A model generated the notes under the pieces. It was given only the letters and a program-made list of their open reading frames with translations, was not told the DNA's origin and searched no databases. Source: an uncultured Cocleimonas sp. (GTDB lineage Bacteria; Pseudomonadota; Gammaproteobacteria; Thiotrichales; Thiotrichaceae). Taken from it: 16,378 nucleotides of DNA. Below are positions 1 to 10,021 of this stretch, piece after piece. The stretch covers positions 1 through 16,378 of the forward strand of contig CALJIH010000070.1 of NCBI GenBank assembly GCA_937974135.1, read 5' to 3'. The position numbers and the translations under genes were made by a program. Within the stretch, counting starts at the first letter, position 1, and each line of letters begins with the position of its first letter.

Positions 1-715
1 CTAAACTATTATCTATTTGTTTAACCAATTTAGTTTTTTTAGCTTTCATCCAATTTATAGCAAGTTTGCTCCCTTCTTCAAACAACTGATAATTATTCGA
101 TAATAAAGATATTGAACTATTTAATTTCATTTCTGATTGCTGCAATATTTCACCTGAATCAAAAACTGCATTCATTCTATGAATGGTAACACCAATTTTT
201 TCGGCATTATCTCGCATTGCAAAAAACACCGGATCAACCCCTTTATAGTTGGGTAAAAGAGATGGATGTATATTAATACATTCAGTATTTTCAAGGCTTA
301 AAATAGGTGCTTTTAATAACTGATTAAAGTGTGCGCATAAAATGTAATCTGGATTACTTTTCTTTATATATTCTACAATTTCAATGGAATTAATATCACG
401 TGTATCCATAATCGAAATATTTTGATCTCTTGCTAAAAAGTGAATACTTCTTAACGGCCTTTGATTAAATATTAAAAATGATTGTATCCAGTGAAATAGA
501 TCAGTAATAAAGAATAAATATGCGGAATAGCGCAACCCTGAAGTTTTAAGTTGATATATGGCGCCCAATATTGGATTCAAAGATGGTCTTAATACTCTTG
601 TTGAATTGATAATGGCTTGAATTTCAATATCCTCATCATCAATTAACTGTTTTAAAACTTTTGAGGAATAGATACTCGAGTAAGTGCAAAAAATTACCTT
701 TTTTTTAGCACACAT
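1..715 (-). CDS. Formyltransferase family protein (Fmt/PurN fold), 3' end cut by window edge
   Basis: I translated this frame by hand. It opens with ATG at 715 and runs 238 codons without a stop to the window edge, so the C-terminus is missing. Residues 146-191 carry the formyltransferase signature: NIHPSLLP followed by NYKG, then VTIHRM and DSGEIL. The catalytic Asn, His and Asp are N148, H150 and D186, with the same spacing (2 and 36) as N106/H108/D144 of PurN. The family moves a formyl group from 10-formyltetrahydrofolate to an amine. The start lies 12 bp after the stop of the oxoamine synthase gene, with a TAAGG ribosome site overlapping that stop, so the two are probably translated from one message. 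I infer that the acceptor is the amine made by the oxoamine synthase. A sugar amine or another small amine is possible. It is unlikely to be the housekeeping Fmt, because the N-terminal half (residues 40-100) is divergent and hydrophobic. G+C is about 30%, lower than its neighbours. Confidence 0.85.
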   Translation of the reverse strand, partial: MCAKKKVIFCTYSSIYSSKVLKQLIDDEDIEIQAIINSTRVLRPSLNPILGAIYQLKTSGLRYSAYLFFITDLFHWIQSFLIFNQRPLRSIHFLARDQNISIMDTRDINSIEIVEYIKKSNPDYILCAHFNQLLKAPILSLENTECINIHPSLLPNYKGVDPVFFAMRDNAEKIGVTIHRMNAVFDSGEILQQSEMKLNSSISLLSNNYQLFEEGSKLAINWMKAKKTKLVKQIDNSL

Positions 716-727
716 TAAACACGAACC

Positions 728-2101
728 TTATTTAAGTTTCTGCATTTCTTCGACTAGAACATTAATCGTTGTCTCTATTTGTTCTTCCGTATGCGAAGAA
801 CAAATAAAGAAACGTAATCTTGCCATTCCTTCTTGAACAGCAGGATAAAAAATAGGTTGAACATTGATGCCGCGTTCAAAACAGGCATTTGCTAACCTAC
901 CTGCGGTAGCGGAACTTCCTGTTATAACAGGGACTACCGATAAACCTGCACTGGAACCGACATTCAGACCTTTTTCTTTTGCTAATTCTAAAAATTGTGC
1001 ACCGCGAGCTTTTAAGCTTGCTACTCTTTCAGGTTCTCTGTCTAACAGCTTTAATGCTGCAATTGACGCTGCGGCGATTGGAGGGGAAATACCTACACTA
1101 TATAAAAATCCAGGAGCTGAATACTTCAAATGATCGATCAGAGCAGTTTCTCCTGCTATATAACCACCACAACCTGCTAGCGTTTTACTCAGTGTACCCA
1201 TCCACAAATCAACTTCATGTCCATCTACTCCAGCATGTTCTTTTAATCCATGACCACGCTCACCTAGAACGCCTAGGGAATGGGCCTCGTCAACCATCAA
1301 AAAGGCTTTATGCCGCTGTTTTATTTCTATGAATCGCTTCAGATCAGGATAATCTCCATCCATGCTATAGATACCTTCTACACAGATCAAAACACGTTCA
1401 TAATTTTTGCGCTGCTGAAATAAGATTTCATCTAGTGCTTGCCAATCATTGTGAGGAAAGGTCAATCTGGTTGCCCCAGACAATTGCCCACCTTGAACAA
1501 CACTATTATGGATCAATGAATCATGTAGAATTAGGTCTTTTGGACCAAATAAATAGCCAATTGTTGTGACGTTTGTCGCATGCCCACTGACAAATACAAT
1601 AGCATCATCAACATCGTAAATTTTTGCTAACTCATGCTCTAGCTCACGTTGTATTGGTCTTTCACCTGCTACAGGTCTACTAGCGGATGCAGAAGTACCA
1701 TACTTGCTGATTGCATCAATTGCTGCTTTTGAAACTTCAGGATGCCCACATAAATCTAAATAGTTATAACTGGCGAAATTAATGTATTCGCGACCAGCTA
1801 TCATCGTAGTATTTTTGGCTACACCCTCGTGCGCTTTAAAAAAAGGACTCGGTACGCCTAGTTGCTCTCCACCAGCTTCAAGAATCCGTATCTGTTGATA
1901 CCCAGGAAACTGATCAAAACGACAAAATTCATCAGGAACTTTAGAATTCGATTGCAAAGATTTACGGGTCCTTAGCACATCACCCGTTTGCATTTTAGCC
2001 TCTGTAACTTTCTTCAGGCGCTTCTCTAGCATCTTTTGCGCAAGTTGATCTTTTAAAGAACCACTTAAGCCAAAAAGATTATTTTTTACTGGTTTAGTCA
2101 T
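728..2101 (-). CDS. Alpha-oxoamine synthase (PLP-dependent, KBL/AONS/SPT-like)
   Basis: This 457-residue protein is a fold-type I PLP enzyme of the alpha-oxoamine synthase family, which also holds 8-amino-7-oxononanoate synthase, glycine C-acetyltransferase and serine palmitoyltransferase. It condenses an acyl thioester with an amino acid, losing CO2, to give an alpha-amino ketone. Visible motifs are the PLP-stacking His in DSLIHNS (H198), VDEAHSLG (D271, H274) and the Schiff-base lysine in GTLSKTLAG (K306). The family core begins near residue 55. The preceding ~50 residues are a charged helix-rich extension that ordinary AONS enzymes (about 385-400 aa) lack and that could dock to a carrier protein. 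It sits 84 bp downstream of a thioesterase-less PKS, so the likely acyl donor is the PKS acyl carrier protein and its role is chain release, as for Fum8 in fumonisin synthesis. A biotin role is unlikely because no other bio genes are present. The amino-acid substrate cannot be read from the sequence. The ribosome site before the ATG is weak. Confidence 0.9.
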   Translation of the reverse strand: MTKPVKNNLFGLSGSLKDQLAQKMLEKRLKKVTEAKMQTGDVLRTRKSLQSNSKVPDEFCRFDQFPGYQQIRILEAGGEQLGVPSPFFKAHEGVAKNTTMIAGREYINFASYNYLDLCGHPEVSKAAIDAISKYGTSASASRPVAGERPIQRELEHELAKIYDVDDAIVFVSGHATNVTTIGYLFGPKDLILHDSLIHNSVVQGGQLSGATRLTFPHNDWQALDEILFQQRKNYERVLICVEGIYSMDGDYPDLKRFIEIKQRHKAFLMVDEAHSLGVLGERGHGLKEHAGVDGHEVDLWMGTLSKTLAGCGGYIAGETALIDHLKYSAPGFLYSVGISPPIAAASIAALKLLDREPERVASLKARGAQFLELAKEKGLNVGSSAGLSVVPVITGSSATAGRLANACFERGINVQPIFYPAVQEGMARLRFFICSSHTEEQIETTINVLVEEMQKLK

Positions 2102-2185
2102 AGCCCTAGATTACCATAACCAGATATATATCAAATTCATTTAGTTTAGTAATATTAAAAATATTGGTTATTATTTTTTCGCAAA

Positions 2186-5100
2186 TTAGTGTTTCATCGC
2201 ATCTTCAATTAATTTCTTTGATAATGCTTCAGCCTCTGCTTCAGTCATATTTGCTGCATGTCCGTGACGAGAAGCAGCAACCGATATGCTTTCATCATGT
2301 TTATCTTTTTCCGTATCATTTTTTATTTGATCTTTAGCATCTAAATCTTCATCTGATAATTTCTCAGTGATTCTTTCAGCAATCCTTAAAATGTTAGCAC
2401 CCTCTGTTAACGCCATGACAGGTAACTTAACCCCAAAGCGTTCTTCGATAGCTAAAACCAATTCCATTCCCATTAATGAATCCATTCCTAAATCAAAAAT
2501 AGAACGTTCAATATCTAATTTTTCACGTGGTAAACGTAAAATCTGTTCTATCTCATCCTGTAGAAGATCAATAACCAATTCTTGTATTTCAGCATGACTG
2601 AGATTAGAAATTAAAGCCTGAATATCTTCATGCTCACTATCTGAGTGCTTTACGTTCCGTTGCAGTTCTTCATACTTTGGTGCATTCGCTGCAGGCATAA
2701 CTCTTTGTATGACACTCCAATCCAAATCAATAACTGCTGCTCCAGCTTTTTTGTTAAGAATAATCTTTTCTAACATTTTAAGTGCTTGATCAGAATTTAG
2801 TGCTTCCCCGCCCAAACGTGATTGTAATGCTTCTTTAGTTTCTTCATTTCTTGCTAGATATCCAACATCTGAAATTGCTCCCCAAGCAGCGTAACATGCA
2901 GGCAAAGATTTTGATATTCTGTAATTCACCAATGCTTCCATATAACTATTAGCAGCAACATAGTTAGCTTGACCTGGGTTTCCAACAAATGTTGTAGCTG
3001 ATGAGTATAAAACGAAGAAATCTAAATCAATATTCGCAGTAACTTCATGCAAATTCCAAGCCCCATTAATCTTAGGTTGCATGACCTTAATTAGCTGTTT
3101 TTGAGTCATATTGCGAATTAAAACATCATCTAAAACCATCGCGGCATGTATTAGCCCCTTAACAGGAGCTATATCTCGCTCTACTTCTATAATTAGATTA
3201 GCTAGAGATTTTTTATCAGTGACATCACAAGCTCTGGTGAAAACGTTAACACCTTTAGATTTTATATCTTCAATAATATACCTAGAGTCTTCGCTAACTT
3301 TCCCGCTTCTGCTAATCAAAATTAGAGTTTCTGCACCCTTTTCTGATAACCAAGCTGCTGATTTGAGTCCAAAACCAGATAGCCCTCCAGTGACTAAATA
3401 ACTACCATTAGCTCTACAAACCAGTTCTTTATCTTGAATAGGCAAAGATTGAATTTTCTTCTGTGAAATAGCATTACCGTTTTCAAAAGAAACTACAACC
3501 TTCCCTATCTGTCTTGACTGTTGCATATATCGGAATGCATCTTCAATCCTTGTTGCCGGAAAGCTTCGATAAGGCATAGGCCGCAAACTACCATTATCAA
3601 AAAGTTGCATCATTTCTTTGAAAAGTCTATTTGCTAGAGCGGGCCTTTCTACTAACAATTGATCAGCATCAATACCAAAATATGAAATATTATTTCTAAA
3701 AGGTCTTAAACCAATCTTACTGTTTTCGTAAAAATCGCGTTTTCCTAACTCAAGAAAACGACCAAATGGCTTTAATACTGAAAGATTTCTAGTTATAGCT
3801 TCACCGGCTAATGAATTGAGAACGATATCAATACCTTCGCCATTAGTTATCTGCATAATATCGTCAGCAAAAGCCAAAGAACGGGAGTCCATTACATGAT
3901 CAGCTCCAAGTAAACGAACAAAATCACGTTTCTCATCAGATCCTGCAGTAGCGAATATTTCAGCACCACAGTAACGAGCATATTGAATTGCTGCAATACC
4001 AACTCCGCCAGCGGCGCCATGAATGAGGATTTTCTCACCTTCTTCTATTTGCGCGAGATGCTTTAGAGCGTAATAAACCGTGAAGAAAGTCGTGGGTATC
4101 GTAGTAGCCTCTTCAAAACTCCATCCATCTGGTTTTTTTGTGATAGCAGTTGTTTGAGTAATAACTCTTGAGCTAAAACATGCTGGGGCAAATCCAACGA
4201 CTTTATCTCCCTTTTTAAACTCTGTGACAGCACTGCCTATATTTGTAACTACTCCTGAAACTTCCATACCTAAGGTTGGACCTGCAAAGCCATTTTCTAC
4301 GGCTTCATCAGATAACAAACCCATCGCATACATCACATCTCTAAAGTTTAGACCTGCAGCATGTGGTCTTATCTCTATTTCATCTGCTTGACAAAAACTA
4401 TCATTTAATTCTTGCCATACAAGGTTTTTAAGTTGTCCAGGCGTACTGAATTTAAGGGCATACTCTATTTGCAAATAATCAGATTTGCTACCAGATGATT
4501 TATCAACATCTATCACTTGCATACGTAATACATGTCTTACATTTTCGTTCAAAATCACTTCATTTTCTGATGTTTTTCTGATGTCAGAAAGTAATAATTC
4601 TTTTATTAATAATTGCCCTGTCTTTTCAGTATCAAAAGATCCTTGTAAATCAATCATTTGACAATACAAATCAGGATGCTCGTTCATCACTACACGACCT
4701 AGGCCCCATAATGCGGATTGTGTTGGGTTAATTTCATACGGGAAAACCAAGGCCTCATTTGAAATAGCAACCCCACCAGAAGTAATTAATTTTAAAGACG
4801 GTAAGTTTTCTGAATTTAATGCTGAAAGTGATTGGATTAGGTCAATTGTACTTGAGCACCTTAATTGTTGGATTTGTAAACCCTTATCATAATGAATTTC
4901 GTCAGAGTGCCAGCGCAATCCCATTAAATGTACAATCTGTTCACAGTAGATGTCTAACTTGTTTAAAGTAGTTATTATATGCTTAAAGCCCTCTTCCTGA
5001 GAATTTTCATTATTTACATCAATTGAAAAATGCAGTTGTCCAAGGCGTTTATAGGTTTCACCAGCTTCAACAATAACAATTTGATGATTAGCTTTTGATA

Positions 5101-8100
5101 GTTCAGAAATAATTGATTGAGCTAGCGTAGTAGAGTAATCAGAGTCATCTTTAAGAATCATCCAAGTTTGTTTAGTTTCTTTTACTTCATTTTTTTCAAT
5201 TTCAACATTTTCGCTGAGATTTTGAGCTAACACCATAAAAGCACCAATATCGCCAGTTGCTTCGGGTTCAACTAAAAGCTCTACATGTTCAAAGCCTGAT
5301 TCTTTTAGTTCAGAGCGCCAAGCGTTAGCTGTCATCAATAAAGGAATAGAGCCAGAGGTATCAGTACTATGAACCCACCAATCATTTTGTAAGCCGAAAG
5401 TCATATCCATGAATCGATCTGACTCTCTTTCCAGCATTAATAAAACACCTTTTGGAGCCAGTAATTTCTTTATATTTCTTTGAGACTTTGCACAATCATC
5501 TGATCTATAAAGTGTATTTGCAGCAATGACGATGTCAAAGCTAGAAAAATCAAAGGGAATATTGTCAATAGAAAGTTCTTGACTTAAATCAAGTGACTGA
5601 CAAGAAACAAAACTCCAATCTTCAAGATTAAACCCTGCCTTAGAAAGTAAATTTTCATCATGGTGAGCATAATAATAGTCACATTGATTAATAGGTAAAA
5701 CTGGGAGTATTTGTTGGCTTATTTCAGTATCATTCCCACCAATCTCAAGAATTCTAATTCTTCTATTTGCAGGCCAATCTGACACAATTTCATTCAATAT
5801 ATCTCTTAATGCGAGATTCATGCTTATATTGCTGGGAGATGCTCCGCTCCAATGTTCTTGAATACTACTTTTATCAGAATATAACAATGAATCACTATTG
5901 ATTTTATTCTGTAACACATCAGCTAAATGCTTACCACAACGTCCTAGAAGCATCAATTCTGGTAGATAATCAGGGGAATCTGCTAGTACAGAAAGCCAGA
6001 TATCTTCAGCGGAAGGAAGATCACTCGTGGCTGCAAGTAACCACTGTTTATTCTCGTATGTAGCCAAATCATCTTCTACAAGAATGTTCAATAACCTTCT
6101 CAGAAGTGGGAATTTTATAGATTCGATATGTGCTTGTTCAGCTAAAGATTCAATCGTAAATTCGTCACCTTTAGGATTAATTTCATGTATTGCTTGCCAA
6201 GCAAACATAGAAACCATTAAATCAAACAGAGGCAGTACTTGTTGATAATGTCTATCTCTTTGCAATTCTTGCTCATGCGCTTTCAGAAAATCAACAGCAT
6301 GGGAAACTAACAATGCCGGTTCAGGCATCGGAGATGCCTTTGAACTATCTACATGAGGCATCAATAAAGGTCGGAATTCATAAGTACTGGGAAGCGTCGC
6401 TTTGCTTCGCATCAACTGTACGCCCCTAAAACGACAATTTTGCAATTCTACAAGTACATCTCCAGTTGAATTTAATAACAAGTAATTGGCAACGACAGAT
6501 TGCGGGCTTTGTTTGATAATTGAAACAGTTAAATAAGTTAAATCTTTAACTGATTGATAGTAATATAGTTTTCCAATTTGGACTGGAATCAATGCAGCTT
6601 GATTCCCTTGTTCTATATTATCTGAAAAAATATCAACCAACACTTGAAAACCTGCATCAAGCAAAGCTGGATGTAATTGATAAGCTTCGGTATTAACTTC
6701 AAGTTGTATTGAAGAATTTAACTTTGCAATGGCATTATGGTCAGATACCCAGACGTCATTGACACCTTGAAAAGTTGGTCCATAGTTTAAACCAACGGCT
6801 TCCGTCAATTTATAATGCCCAGCCGCAGTTATATGCTTCTTTGCATTTTTCATTGATGCTGCTAGTGAAAATTTTACTGGTTGTTTTTTATTCGTATTTC
6901 CAAGTAATCGACCAACTACATTTTCAGACCATAAGCCGTCACTTAAACGATCACGACTACTGATAACAAAGCTACCATCTTTTGGAAATAATTTAAATCT
7001 AAGTACTTTGCTATGATCAAGAACAATAGGAGCTCTAATCTCTAAGTTCTCTATTTCCCACTGATTTAGACTATTTTCTTCCTCATTAAACCATTCATGA
7101 GATGCAGCAAGTGCCATTTCTACATACGCTGCTGCTGGCATGACCGCAGCACCATCAACCACATGATCTGAAAGATACGAAAATAAAGCGGTATCAACTT
7201 GGTTTTCCCAAGATGCTTCGTAATTCTTTAAACGATAACCGAGCAAGGGATGCTGTCGGTCACGATTTACTAAATCACCACCTTCAGCAGTTAGATTATA
7301 CCAATGTCTCTCACGTTGCCACGGATAGTGGGGGAGACTATGGTAAGTATTTCTGGAAATTTCAGTCTTTTTAAAGACCGAGTCGAAATCTAAAGGACAG
7401 CCTGCCAAATAACAACTATAGAGAGAATTTAACAATACAGAAGTTGATTCAGATTGACGTTTAACGGTAGAGATAGATGCAATTTCAAAATCTCTTTCAC
7501 GACCACATTCATTGACATAGCTTCTTAATACAGGATGCGGACCTATTTCCATAAATACCTGATAATCATCATCTAATAGATTATTCATAGCATCAGAAAA
7601 TAAGACTGGTTGTCTAATATTTTGCCACCAATAATCGGCATTTAGTACATTTGCAGAAACCTGTGAACCCGTAACAGTCGAATAGAAATCTAGACTACAA
7701 TTTGTCAGCTTTACATCATTTAAATTTTGTTTAATTTCAGTTTCGACAGGATCCATAGTTTCGCTATGAAACGCATAATCTAAATCTAATAATCGATAAA
7801 AATGACCAAGTTCATCAAATTTATCTTCTAAAATTTTCAACGCAGGTAGAGAACCAGAGAGTGTTACCGATTTAGGACTATTAACACCTGCTATGGTAAT
7901 AGCCTCAGTTAAATCTAGATCTTCAATTAGTAAGGCTACGTTTTCTTTGCTCATCGCTGCAGCCGCCATTCTGCCTCCACCAGCGGTTTTAGCTTGTGCA
8001 TGACTACGATAATAAATGACTTTTACGGCTTCTTTTAAATCTAAAGCTCCCGACGCCCATGCAGCCGCAACTTCACCTACGCTATGACCAACTACAGCAG

Positions 8101-10015
8101 AAGCTTGTAATCCATGTTCTCTTAAAATTGAAAGAATACCGACTTGAAAAGCAAATAGCATGGGTTGCGCTATTTCAGTTAAATGCAGTCTAGAATCTTC
8201 TTCAGAAGCATTAAATTCATCTAAAAGAGATATTTCTTCATAGTCGTTTAATATTTGATTTATCTCATTAACTGTTGACAAGAATAATGGGCTTTTCGCT
8301 AATAATTCTCGACCCATTCCCTGCCATTGGGAACCATTACCGGAAAAAACAAGTGCCAATTTAGCAAACTGTTTCTTATCTGCTTCTTTGTCTGTATTTT
8401 CTTTTGAGATTAAATCAACTTTAGTCCCTACCACAGTTCCAGAATGAAGTTCTCCTTGAGAAAAAGAGTGTAAACACTCAGTAATATCTTTTAATTCTTC
8501 ACCGTGAATCGCCAAACCATGCTTAAAGGACTGTCTTTGTTGGAAATTTGCATATGCCAGTTGATTAAAATCTAGCGTTTTATCTTGGATTAAATCGCGA
8601 TAGTCCCCAGCCATTTCCCTCAAGGCAGCATCACTTTTAGCTGATAAGAACAATGGGGAATTGACCTTTTGGTTTGATGTGACTTTTTCTTTAACTAAAG
8701 ACTGATTATTATGAGTAAATTCACCTGTATATTCCTCAATAATGGCATGAGCATTTGCTCCTCCAAAACCAAAAGAATTTATTCCCATCAAATAGGGTTT
8801 ATTAGTTTTATCGAGCTCAGTATATGAGGTAACTACCGAGAGCTTATCTCCTTCAAAGTCAATATTTGGATTAGGCTCATTAAAGTGTAAAGAAGCAGGA
8901 ATAGCCTTATGTTTCAGACTTAAAATGACTTTGAGCAATCCAGCCATTCCTGAAGCGGTCTCTAAATGACCTAGGTTAGTCTTTGCAGACCCTATTGGCA
9001 GTAATTGTTTTCTTGGTTTTCCTAAAACCCTAGCTAAGGCCCCTGCTTCTAATGGATCTCCAACAGCTGTTCCAGTACCATGAGCTTCAATATAACTTAA
9101 ATCATCAGGTTTAATATTTGCCCTGTTATAAATAGTTTCTAATAATGCTGCTTGTCCATCAGAACTTGGTAAAGTAATACCATTTGTTTTTCCATCTGAG
9201 TTAATTGCTGTATCTACGATAACTGCATGAATAGGATCACCATCTCTCTCAGCGTCTTCTAATGGTTTTAAAAATAAAACTGCCGAACCCTCTGAGCGAA
9301 CATAACCATCACCTGTAGCATCAAAAGCACGACAACGGCCTCTAGGCGACAACATTGAAGCTTTTGAGAAGCCTACAAAGCCAAAGGGATGCAATAACAT
9401 ATTTACCCCCCCTGTTATTGCAAATGGTGCATCTCCATTCCAGATAGCATTACAGGCTTGATGTAAGGCAACTAAAGATGAGGAACATGCTGTATCAACA
9501 GATACACTAGGGCCATGCAAATCATAAATATATGAAATTCGGTTAGAAGCAATACTCGCTGTATTACCAGTCATTGAATATGGATCTAAAGAACTTAAAT
9601 CATCCATACGGCGATGTGCATAGTCGGTACTCGCAATACCTACATATACAGCACATTGTGAACCCGCAAGAGATTCAGGCACTTGGTTGCCATCTTCGAG
9701 GGCTTCCCAAGTAAGTTCTAGCAGCAAACGTTGTTGTGGATCCATTTGCGCAGCTTCACGCGGAGATATACCAAAAAAGGCCGCATCAAATTCATCAACT
9801 TGATCTAAAACCCCTGCTGCGAAGGTATAACTCTTACCGGGCTCTTTTTTGTCCGGATGCTTATAAAAATCAGTTCCCCAACGATCAGAACTGACTTCAG
9901 TAACAACATCTTTACCATTTTTTAGAACTTCCCAATATGCTTCTGGTGAAGTTGCTTCCCCTGGAAATCGGCACGACATCCCGACTATTGCGATTTTTTT
10001 CTTAATTTGTGACAA
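2186..10015 (-). CDS. Highly reducing iterative type I polyketide synthase, KS-AT-DH-MT-psiKR-ER-KR-ACP, no thioesterase
   Basis: Numbering is from a TTG start at 10015 (2609 aa). KS ~7-426 has the full triad: C177 in DTACSSS, H312 in EAHGTGT, H350 in NLGHLE. AT ~556-861 has S645 in GHSVGE and a YAFHS motif, which favours malonyl-CoA. DH ~921-1201 has H951 in HVVDGAAVMP and D1120 in LLDAGFQ. A methyltransferase-like region at ~1221-1591 has a damaged SAM motif. A structural psiKR follows at ~1611-1831. ER ~1856-2186 has NADPH motif GAAGGVG at 2000-2006. KR ~2196-2461 has GGLSGFG at 2210, LDD at 2295 (B-type) and Y2352. ACP ~2476-2546 has S2513 in GMDSLMG. A charged ~60-residue tail follows and there is no thioesterase. 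All reducing domains look intact, so it should build a reduced chain by iteration. An ATG at 10102 in the same frame lacks a ribosome site, whereas AAGGAA lies 6 bp before the TTG and gives the usual short KS N-terminus. Release is probably by the downstream oxoamine synthase. Confidence 0.93.
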   Translation of the reverse strand: MSQIKKKIAIVGMSCRFPGEATSPEAYWEVLKNGKDVVTEVSSDRWGTDFYKHPDKKEPGKSYTFAAGVLDQVDEFDAAFFGISPREAAQMDPQQRLLLELTWEALEDGNQVPESLAGSQCAVYVGIASTDYAHRRMDDLSSLDPYSMTGNTASIASNRISYIYDLHGPSVSVDTACSSSLVALHQACNAIWNGDAPFAITGGVNMLLHPFGFVGFSKASMLSPRGRCRAFDATGDGYVRSEGSAVLFLKPLEDAERDGDPIHAVIVDTAINSDGKTNGITLPSSDGQAALLETIYNRANIKPDDLSYIEAHGTGTAVGDPLEAGALARVLGKPRKQLLPIGSAKTNLGHLETASGMAGLLKVILSLKHKAIPASLHFNEPNPNIDFEGDKLSVVTSYTELDKTNKPYLMGINSFGFGGANAHAIIEEYTGEFTHNNQSLVKEKVTSNQKVNSPLFLSAKSDAALREMAGDYRDLIQDKTLDFNQLAYANFQQRQSFKHGLAIHGEELKDITECLHSFSQGELHSGTVVGTKVDLISKENTDKEADKKQFAKLALVFSGNGSQWQGMGRELLAKSPLFLSTVNEINQILNDYEEISLLDEFNASEEDSRLHLTEIAQPMLFAFQVGILSILREHGLQASAVVGHSVGEVAAAWASGALDLKEAVKVIYYRSHAQAKTAGGGRMAAAAMSKENVALLIEDLDLTEAITIAGVNSPKSVTLSGSLPALKILEDKFDELGHFYRLLDLDYAFHSETMDPVETEIKQNLNDVKLTNCSLDFYSTVTGSQVSANVLNADYWWQNIRQPVLFSDAMNNLLDDDYQVFMEIGPHPVLRSYVNECGRERDFEIASISTVKRQSESTSVLLNSLYSCYLAGCPLDFDSVFKKTEISRNTYHSLPHYPWQRERHWYNLTAEGGDLVNRDRQHPLLGYRLKNYEASWENQVDTALFSYLSDHVVDGAAVMPAAAYVEMALAASHEWFNEEENSLNQWEIENLEIRAPIVLDHSKVLRFKLFPKDGSFVISSRDRLSDGLWSENVVGRLLGNTNKKQPVKFSLAASMKNAKKHITAAGHYKLTEAVGLNYGPTFQGVNDVWVSDHNAIAKLNSSIQLEVNTEAYQLHPALLDAGFQVLVDIFSDNIEQGNQAALIPVQIGKLYYYQSVKDLTYLTVSIIKQSPQSVVANYLLLNSTGDVLVELQNCRFRGVQLMRSKATLPSTYEFRPLLMPHVDSSKASPMPEPALLVSHAVDFLKAHEQELQRDRHYQQVLPLFDLMVSMFAWQAIHEINPKGDEFTIESLAEQAHIESIKFPLLRRLLNILVEDDLATYENKQWLLAATSDLPSAEDIWLSVLADSPDYLPELMLLGRCGKHLADVLQNKINSDSLLYSDKSSIQEHWSGASPSNISMNLALRDILNEIVSDWPANRRIRILEIGGNDTEISQQILPVLPINQCDYYYAHHDENLLSKAGFNLEDWSFVSCQSLDLSQELSIDNIPFDFSSFDIVIAANTLYRSDDCAKSQRNIKKLLAPKGVLLMLERESDRFMDMTFGLQNDWWVHSTDTSGSIPLLMTANAWRSELKESGFEHVELLVEPEATGDIGAFMVLAQNLSENVEIEKNEVKETKQTWMILKDDSDYSTTLAQSIISELSKANHQIVIVEAGETYKRLGQLHFSIDVNNENSQEEGFKHIITTLNKLDIYCEQIVHLMGLRWHSDEIHYDKGLQIQQLRCSSTIDLIQSLSALNSENLPSLKLITSGGVAISNEALVFPYEINPTQSALWGLGRVVMNEHPDLYCQMIDLQGSFDTEKTGQLLIKELLLSDIRKTSENEVILNENVRHVLRMQVIDVDKSSGSKSDYLQIEYALKFSTPGQLKNLVWQELNDSFCQADEIEIRPHAAGLNFRDVMYAMGLLSDEAVENGFAGPTLGMEVSGVVTNIGSAVTEFKKGDKVVGFAPACFSSRVITQTTAITKKPDGWSFEEATTIPTTFFTVYYALKHLAQIEEGEKILIHGAAGGVGIAAIQYARYCGAEIFATAGSDEKRDFVRLLGADHVMDSRSLAFADDIMQITNGEGIDIVLNSLAGEAITRNLSVLKPFGRFLELGKRDFYENSKIGLRPFRNNISYFGIDADQLLVERPALANRLFKEMMQLFDNGSLRPMPYRSFPATRIEDAFRYMQQSRQIGKVVVSFENGNAISQKKIQSLPIQDKELVCRANGSYLVTGGLSGFGLKSAAWLSEKGAETLILISRSGKVSEDSRYIIEDIKSKGVNVFTRACDVTDKKSLANLIIEVERDIAPVKGLIHAAMVLDDVLIRNMTQKQLIKVMQPKINGAWNLHEVTANIDLDFFVLYSSATTFVGNPGQANYVAANSYMEALVNYRISKSLPACYAAWGAISDVGYLARNEETKEALQSRLGGEALNSDQALKMLEKIILNKKAGAAVIDLDWSVIQRVMPAANAPKYEELQRNVKHSDSEHEDIQALISNLSHAEIQELVIDLLQDEIEQILRLPREKLDIERSIFDLGMDSLMGMELVLAIEERFGVKLPVMALTEGANILRIAERITEKLSDEDLDAKDQIKNDTEKDKHDESISVAASRHGHAANMTEAEAEALSKKLIEDAMKH

Positions 10016-10021
10016 AGAATA

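Noticed and set aside
864..1332. Plus-strand open frames opposite the oxoamine synthase gene
   Set aside because: They are antisense to a gene with complete catalytic motifs, overlap each other in different frames and have no recognisable protein features.
728..2101. Assignment as a biotin-pathway bioF gene
   Set aside because: There are no other biotin genes nearby, the protein has an extra N-terminal segment, and it is adjacent to a thioesterase-less PKS. The biotin role remains possible only if a tree places it with true AONS enzymes.
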